Positions 13,922 through 17,548 of a stretch of DNA of 17,548 nucleotides are shown here, piece after piece. Position 1 is the first letter of the stretch. Each line of letters begins with the position of its first letter. The position numbers and the translations under genes were made by a program. A model generated the notes under the pieces. That model made no database searches, was not told the DNA's origin, and worked only from the letters and a program-made list of their open reading frames with translations. The stretch comes from Pseudomonadaceae bacterium UBA836 (GTDB lineage Bacteria > Pseudomonadota > Gammaproteobacteria > Pseudomonadales > Pseudomonadaceae), in NCBI GenBank assembly GCA_002296055.1, contig DBHE01000074.1, positions 1 to 17,548 of the forward strand, written 5' to 3'.

Positions 13922-14890
13922 ATGTCCATTCCCGTGATCGACCTGACCGCCGCCCTGACGCCGGGCGCCGCCCGCAGCGCCGAGGTTGCCGCCGCCATTC
14001 GCCAGGCCGCCATGCACACTGGCTTTTTCTACATCCGCAACCACGGTGTTGCCGCCGAGCAGGTCGCGCGCCAGTTTGCGCTGGCCGCCGAGCTGATGGC
14101 GGTGCCTGAGAGCTCCAAACAGGCGCTGTCGGTGCTCAACAGCGCGGATATGCGCGGCTACGAGACCACCGGCGCGCAAACCCTGGACGCCAATGCCCAT
14201 CCGGATGTGAAAGAGAGCTTTCAGTGCGGCATGGAGTACCCGGCCGAGCACCCCTACGCCCTGGCTGGCTATCACGGTTACGGCCCCAGTCAGTGGCCGT
14301 CTGAGGTACCGCACGCCAAAGCCCAATGCGCGCAATACAGCGCCGAGATGCTGCGCCTGTCGTGCCGGCTGATGCAGCTGATTGCCCTGTCGCTGGGGTT
14401 GGATGAGCATCACTTTGACGCCGATTGCATCGACCCGATGGTGTCACTGCGGATGATTCGCTACCCCATGCATCCGGCCAACGCCGATGAGCGTACCTTC
14501 GGCGCCGGGGCTCATACCGACTGGGGCGCAGTGACCATTCTGGCGCAGGATCAGCACGGTGGATTGGAAGTCCGTCTACCGGACGGCAACTGGGCGCCGG
14601 CCACGCCGATTGAAGGCACCTTTGTGGTCAACCTGGGCGACATGATCCCGCGTTGGACCAACGACCTGTACCTCTCCACCCTGCACCGGGTGCGCAATGT
14701 GCACTCTGGCGGCCAGCCGCGTTACTCGATTCCGTTCTTCTTCGAGCCGCACTTTCTGGCCCGTATCGAAGCACTGCCAGGCACCGTGCCGGCAGGGGAG
14801 CAACCTCGCTACGCGTCCTGCACCAGCGGCGAGCACCTGGTTGAGATGTACCACCGTACCTACGGCGTGCAGCAGGCCGCCAACGCCTGA
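13922..14890 (+). CDS. 2-oxoglutarate/Fe(II)-dependent oxygenase, isopenicillin N synthase-like
   Basis: This 322-residue cytoplasmic dioxygenase belongs to the isopenicillin N synthase-like family. The N-terminal DIOX_N region starts IPVIDLTAAL and has GFFYIRNHGV. The catalytic double-stranded beta-helix has the iron triad H198 and D200 (HTDWGAVTIL) and H255 (TLHRV), and the 2-oxoglutarate-binding R267-Y-S269 in RYSIPFF. All cofactor residues are intact. The ATG at 13922 is preceded by GGAG 9 nt away and places the conserved IPVIDL at residue 3; an in-frame ATG at 13853 would add 23 residues overlapping the regulatory region. The physiological substrate cannot be read from sequence. It is probably controlled by the divergent LysR gene and is convergent with the GGDEF-EAL gene. 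Confidence 0.92.
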   Translation: MSIPVIDLTAALTPGAARSAEVAAAIRQAAMHTGFFYIRNHGVAAEQVARQFALAAELMAVPESSKQALSVLNSADMRGYETTGAQTLDANAHPDVKESFQCGMEYPAEHPYALAGYHGYGPSQWPSEVPHAKAQCAQYSAEMLRLSCRLMQLIALSLGLDEHHFDADCIDPMVSLRMIRYPMHPANADERTFGAGAHTDWGAVTILAQDQHGGLEVRLPDGNWAPATPIEGTFVVNLGDMIPRWTNDLYLSTLHRVRNVHSGGQPRYSIPFFFEPHFLARIEALPGTVPAGEQPRYASCTSGEHLVEMYHRTYGVQQAANA

Positions 14891-14928
14891 GCTGGCGCAG
14901 ACACACCATGTGAAGGAAGAGGAGATTG

Positions 14929-14947
14929 GGCGGCGCAAGTCGCCGCC
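14929..14947. terminator. Hairpin between convergent oxygenase and GGDEF-EAL genes
   Basis: GGCGGCG (14929-14935) and CGCCGCC (14941-14947) form a 7-bp G/C stem with a 5-nt loop in the 64-nt gap between two convergent genes. There is no clear T run on either side, so it would be a weak or bidirectional terminator at most. Confidence 0.45.
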
Positions 14948-14954
14948 TGACATA

Positions 14955-16661
14955 TCAGGACAGCAGCGACACCACGCCGCTGGACAACCGAGGCTCGTCA
15001 CGCCCAACCTGGTAGGCATCCATGAAGTAGCACAGCTCATCGAACGGCAGCGCCGGGCTGATAAAGAAGCCTTGCACCTGATCGCAGCCCAGGCTGCGCA
15101 GGATATCCAGCTGCTCGCGCTGCTCCACGCCCTCGGCCACCACCTCCAGCCCCAGGCTGTGCCCCATCTCGATCATCGCGCCGACCAGCTGGCGATCCGC
15201 CGGGCGCTGGGCGATTGCCTTGACGAAGCCACGGTCAATCTTCAGCAGGTTGATCGGCAGGCTATGTAGATGCACGAAGGAAGAGAAACCGGTGCCGAAG
15301 TCATCCAGTGAAAACCGCAGCCCCAGGCCGGTCATACCGTCCATGGTCATCAACACCTGCTCGGGCTGCTGCATCACCGCGGTTTCGGTCAGCTCAAACT
15401 CCAGCCAGTGCGGGTCAATGCCCGTGCGCTCAACCAGGCGCTTCACTGTCGATAGCAGCCGGCTGTCCTGAAACTGCCGGAACGACATATTGACCGCCAC
15501 GTGCACCGGCGCCATGCCGCGCTTTTGCATGCGCGCCAGGTCATGACAGGCGCGGGCAATCACCCAGTAGCCCATCGGGACGATCAGACCGGTTTCCTCG
15601 GCCAGCGGAATAAACTCGCCCGGCCCCAGCAGGCCGCGCTCGGGGTGTCGCCAGCGGATCAGCCCTTCCAGGCCGACAATCTGCCCGCTACCCAAGTCCA
15701 CCCGCGGCTGATAGTGCAGCTCAAACTCGCTGCGGCGCAGGGCCTGACGCAACGACGCCTCAAACTCGATCAGGCTGTGCGCCTGCAGGTTGATGCGCTC
15801 GTCGTAGAAGTGAAAGCTGCAGCCGCGCTGCCCTTTGGCCTGCAACATTGCCAGGTTGGCATGCAGCAACAGGCTGTCCACCGTCTGCCCACCTTCGGGA
15901 TAGGTAGCGATGCCCACGCTGCAACCCAGCAGCAAGCCTTCGTTGTTGACGGTAAAGGGCTCGGCCAGCTCGCTGATAATCTTTTGCGCAATCTGCAGCA
16001 GGTTGCTGGAGGACGAGTAATCCTCGATCACCAGGGCAAACTCGTCGCTGCCCATGCGGCCGATGGTGTCGGTATTGCGCAGCACGCCACGCAGACGGTC
16101 CACCACCTCACAGATGATGGCGTCACCGGCGCTGTGCCCAAGGCTATCGTTAACGTGGCGGAAGTTGTCGATATCAACGCAGAGCACCGCCAGCGGCTGG
16201 TTGCTGCGCAGTGCCCGGCGCATACCCTGCTTGAGCCGATCCTGCAGCATCTGGCGGTTGCAGGTCCCGGTCAGCGGGTCATAGCTGGCCGCGCGGTCCA
16301 GTGCGCCACGCAAGCGATGGCGCTCCATGGCGTACTGGCAGCAGCGAATGATCTCGCTGGCCGATGATTGATCCCAGAGGGTGTCATTGAGGCCGCTGCC
16401 AAGGGAAGAAAAGTCGGGCTCGCTGGCAAGGTGGATAACCGGCACACCGCAGTCGTGCAGCAGCGACAGGCTGTCTGAGCGCGCCAGCACAGCCTGCACC
16501 TCGCCGTCATTGATCAGGGTTTGCAGTTGGTGCCAGTCTTCGGCGCGCTCCAGGCTGAATGGCAAGCGACCAACCACGGCCAACCGACGACACAGCTGCA
16601 CATAGGCGCCGTGATCGGTATCCAGCAAAACTACTCGCTGTGTTGGTCTGTCATCGCTCAA
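14955..16661 (-). CDS. GGDEF-EAL protein with degenerate N-terminal receiver-like domain
   Basis: This 568-residue cytoplasmic protein is probably a c-di-GMP phosphodiesterase. The first about 110 residues (VVLLDTDHGAYVQLCRRL onward) look like a receiver fold without a recognisable phospho-acceptor motif. The GGDEF domain (about 125-290) has the variant GSDEF (204-208), so cyclase activity is doubtful. The EAL domain (about 300-555) has EGL at 332-334 in place of EAL but keeps E332, N391 (VNMS), E423 (ELTE), D453 and D454 (LDDFGTGFSS), K474 and E510 (AEGVE). The start is TTG at 16661, because AGGGGAG lies 8 nt upstream; an in-frame TTG at 16688 would put that site inside the gene. It sits beside rep, as I recall for PA5295 (ProE), an EAL protein of P. 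aeruginosa, and may be its counterpart. Confidence 0.9.
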   Translation of the reverse strand: MSDDRPTQRVVLLDTDHGAYVQLCRRLAVVGRLPFSLERAEDWHQLQTLINDGEVQAVLARSDSLSLLHDCGVPVIHLASEPDFSSLGSGLNDTLWDQSSASEIIRCCQYAMERHRLRGALDRAASYDPLTGTCNRQMLQDRLKQGMRRALRSNQPLAVLCVDIDNFRHVNDSLGHSAGDAIICEVVDRLRGVLRNTDTIGRMGSDEFALVIEDYSSSSNLLQIAQKIISELAEPFTVNNEGLLLGCSVGIATYPEGGQTVDSLLLHANLAMLQAKGQRGCSFHFYDERINLQAHSLIEFEASLRQALRRSEFELHYQPRVDLGSGQIVGLEGLIRWRHPERGLLGPGEFIPLAEETGLIVPMGYWVIARACHDLARMQKRGMAPVHVAVNMSFRQFQDSRLLSTVKRLVERTGIDPHWLEFELTETAVMQQPEQVLMTMDGMTGLGLRFSLDDFGTGFSSFVHLHSLPINLLKIDRGFVKAIAQRPADRQLVGAMIEMGHSLGLEVVAEGVEQREQLDILRSLGCDQVQGFFISPALPFDELCYFMDAYQVGRDEPRLSSGVVSLLS

Positions 16662-16688
16662 ACGGCGATCTCCCCTGGGGCGGAACAA

Positions 16689-16797
16689 GCTTCACAGTCC
16701 TATCCGCACAGCCACTATGCAGCTATCTGCTTGATTTGCCGGGGTTCTTTGGCCCGGTCGACGTCAAGCCGAGGATACGACTGGCAGACTGTGAAGC
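16689..16797. repeat. Long-range 11-bp inverted repeat upstream of the GGDEF-EAL gene
   Basis: GCTTCACAGTC (16689-16699) is exactly inverted as GACTGTGAAGC (16787-16797), separated by 87 nt, within the 300-nt gap between the GGDEF-EAL gene and rep. The remainder of that gap holds an AT-rich patch around 16806-16835 that could carry promoters. I see no gene in it. The arms could be paired operator sites for the minus-strand gene. Confidence 0.4.
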
Positions 16798-16961
16798 ACC
16801 CTGCCAATAAAGAATCTTTAAAATTTAAGCATCTACAGCACTTTTGTGAAGCAAGTTATAGCGAATATCGCGGCAATAACCAAGTGTCGCAATTGGCCAG
16901 CACGCAGGGCAGCAACGAAGCTGCTACCATTTGCCGCCCTTGCCCCAGGAGAATTGCCGCC

Positions 16962-17548
16962 GTGTCACGCCTCAACCCCCGCCAACAGGAAGCCGTCGAG
17001 TACATCAGCGGACCGCTGCTGGTGCTGGCCGGGGCCGGCAGCGGCAAAACCAGCGTAATCACCCGCAAGATCGCCTATCTGGTGAAGGAATGCGGCATCC
17101 GCGCCCAGCACATCATTGCCGTGACCTTCACCAACAAGGCCGCACGCGAGATGAAAGAGCGGGTCGGCCAACTGCTGCGCGGGCCCGACGCCCGCGGCCT
17201 GACCGTCTCGACCTTCCACAACCTGGGGCTGAACATCATCCGCAAGGAGCATCAGCGCCTGGGCTACAAGCCCGGCTTCTCGATCTTTGACCAGCAGGAC
17301 GCCACCGCGCTGATCACCGATCTGATGCACAAGGACTACGGCGCCGAAGACGGCATCGAGGGCATCCAGGCGCAAATCTCCAACTGGAAGAACGACCTGA
17401 TCCTACCGGACGAAGCCCTGGCCCAGGCCAAAACCCCGCAGGAACAGACCGCCGCCAGCGTCTACATGCACTACCAGCGCACGCTCAAGGCCTACAACGC
17501 GGTGGACTTTGACGACCTGATCCTGATCCCGGTGGTGCTGTTTCGCGA
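16962..17548 (+). CDS. rep: Rep ATP-dependent DNA helicase (5' part, cut by window end)
   Basis: The first 195 residues of a superfamily 1A 3'-5' helicase of the Rep/UvrD type are present. They start with RLNPRQQEAVEYI (Q motif region), continue with Walker A GAGSGKT (motif I) and TFTNKAAREMKERV (motif Ia), and include TFHNLGLNIIR and AVDFDDLIL, which precedes motif II. GTG at 16962 is the start; AGGAG lies 10 nt before it and no upstream ATG is in frame. Rep assists the replisome past protein roadblocks and restarts stalled forks. It is backbone and intact as far as visible; the gene continues beyond the window. Confidence 0.95.
   Translation, partial: MSRLNPRQQEAVEYISGPLLVLAGAGSGKTSVITRKIAYLVKECGIRAQHIIAVTFTNKAAREMKERVGQLLRGPDARGLTVSTFHNLGLNIIRKEHQRLGYKPGFSIFDQQDATALITDLMHKDYGAEDGIEGIQAQISNWKNDLILPDEALAQAKTPQEQTAASVYMHYQRTLKAYNAVDFDDLILIPVVLFR

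Noticed and set aside
13904..14413. 169-codon minus-strand frame
   Set aside because: It is antisense to the oxygenase gene, whose active-site residues are all intact.
15501..16367. 288-codon + strand frame
   Set aside because: It is antisense to the GGDEF-EAL gene; compositionally biased shadow.

Overview
The window looks like Pseudomonadaceae chromosome (Pseudomonas or Halopseudomonas) carrying the right-hand part of a genomic island. The backbone runs from about 12.4 kb to the end. It is GC-rich and holds the 3' end of a comM/yifB-type Mg-chelatase-like ATPase gene, a LysR regulator divergent from a 2-oxoglutarate/Fe(II) oxygenase, a GGDEF-EAL protein, and the start of rep helicase. As I recall it, comM, LysR, EAL and rep lie in a similar order in Pseudomonas aeruginosa. 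Positions 1 to about 12.4 kb are less GC-rich, carry accessory genes and interrupt comM, a known integration hotspot. The comM 5' part and the other island end are outside the window.

Positions 1-4560: the tail of an unrecognised + strand gene (2-196) converges on a two-gene minus-strand operon. Its first gene encodes a ComEC-like metallo-beta-lactamase-fold hydrolase. The second encodes one polypeptide with E2-like, E1/ThiF-like and JAB/JAMM peptidase domains. The genes overlap by one base (TAATG), so they are probably translationally coupled. The layout resembles CBASS Cap2 plus Cap3 fused into one protein, but no cyclase is visible, and a metal hydrolase sits where an effector or target would be expected. 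A predicted promoter between two 8-bp inverted arms precedes the operon. Farther upstream is an orphan VbhA-like Fic antitoxin whose inhibitory Glu is replaced by Ser.

Positions 4565-12284: a signalling cassette of three genes. A 1497-residue hybrid histidine kinase (CHASE-type sensor, PAS x3, HisKA, HATPase, REC, REC, Hpt) is divergent from two response regulators, REC-(degenerate GGDEF)-EAL and REC-GGEEF. Together they could raise and lower c-di-GMP. The cassette is bracketed by two arrays of about 23-bp repeats in inverted orientation. Both arrays have the same 51-nt spacing to a shared TTTTGGCCGA block. This looks like the multi-site ends of a Tn7/Tni-type transposon, but no transposase is in the window.

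Positions 12285-12421 are a junction zone with four TATGGACA-like motifs in two inverted pairs. After it, comM coding sequence resumes in frame at its CxC-rich zinc-like region and runs to its stop at 12892.

My best reading is a comM-targeted island built by more than one insertion of transposon-like units, carrying a probable anti-phage ubiquitin-like operon and a c-di-GMP phosphorelay cassette. The domain calls are firm. The defence role, the element boundaries and the stacked-insertion history are inference.
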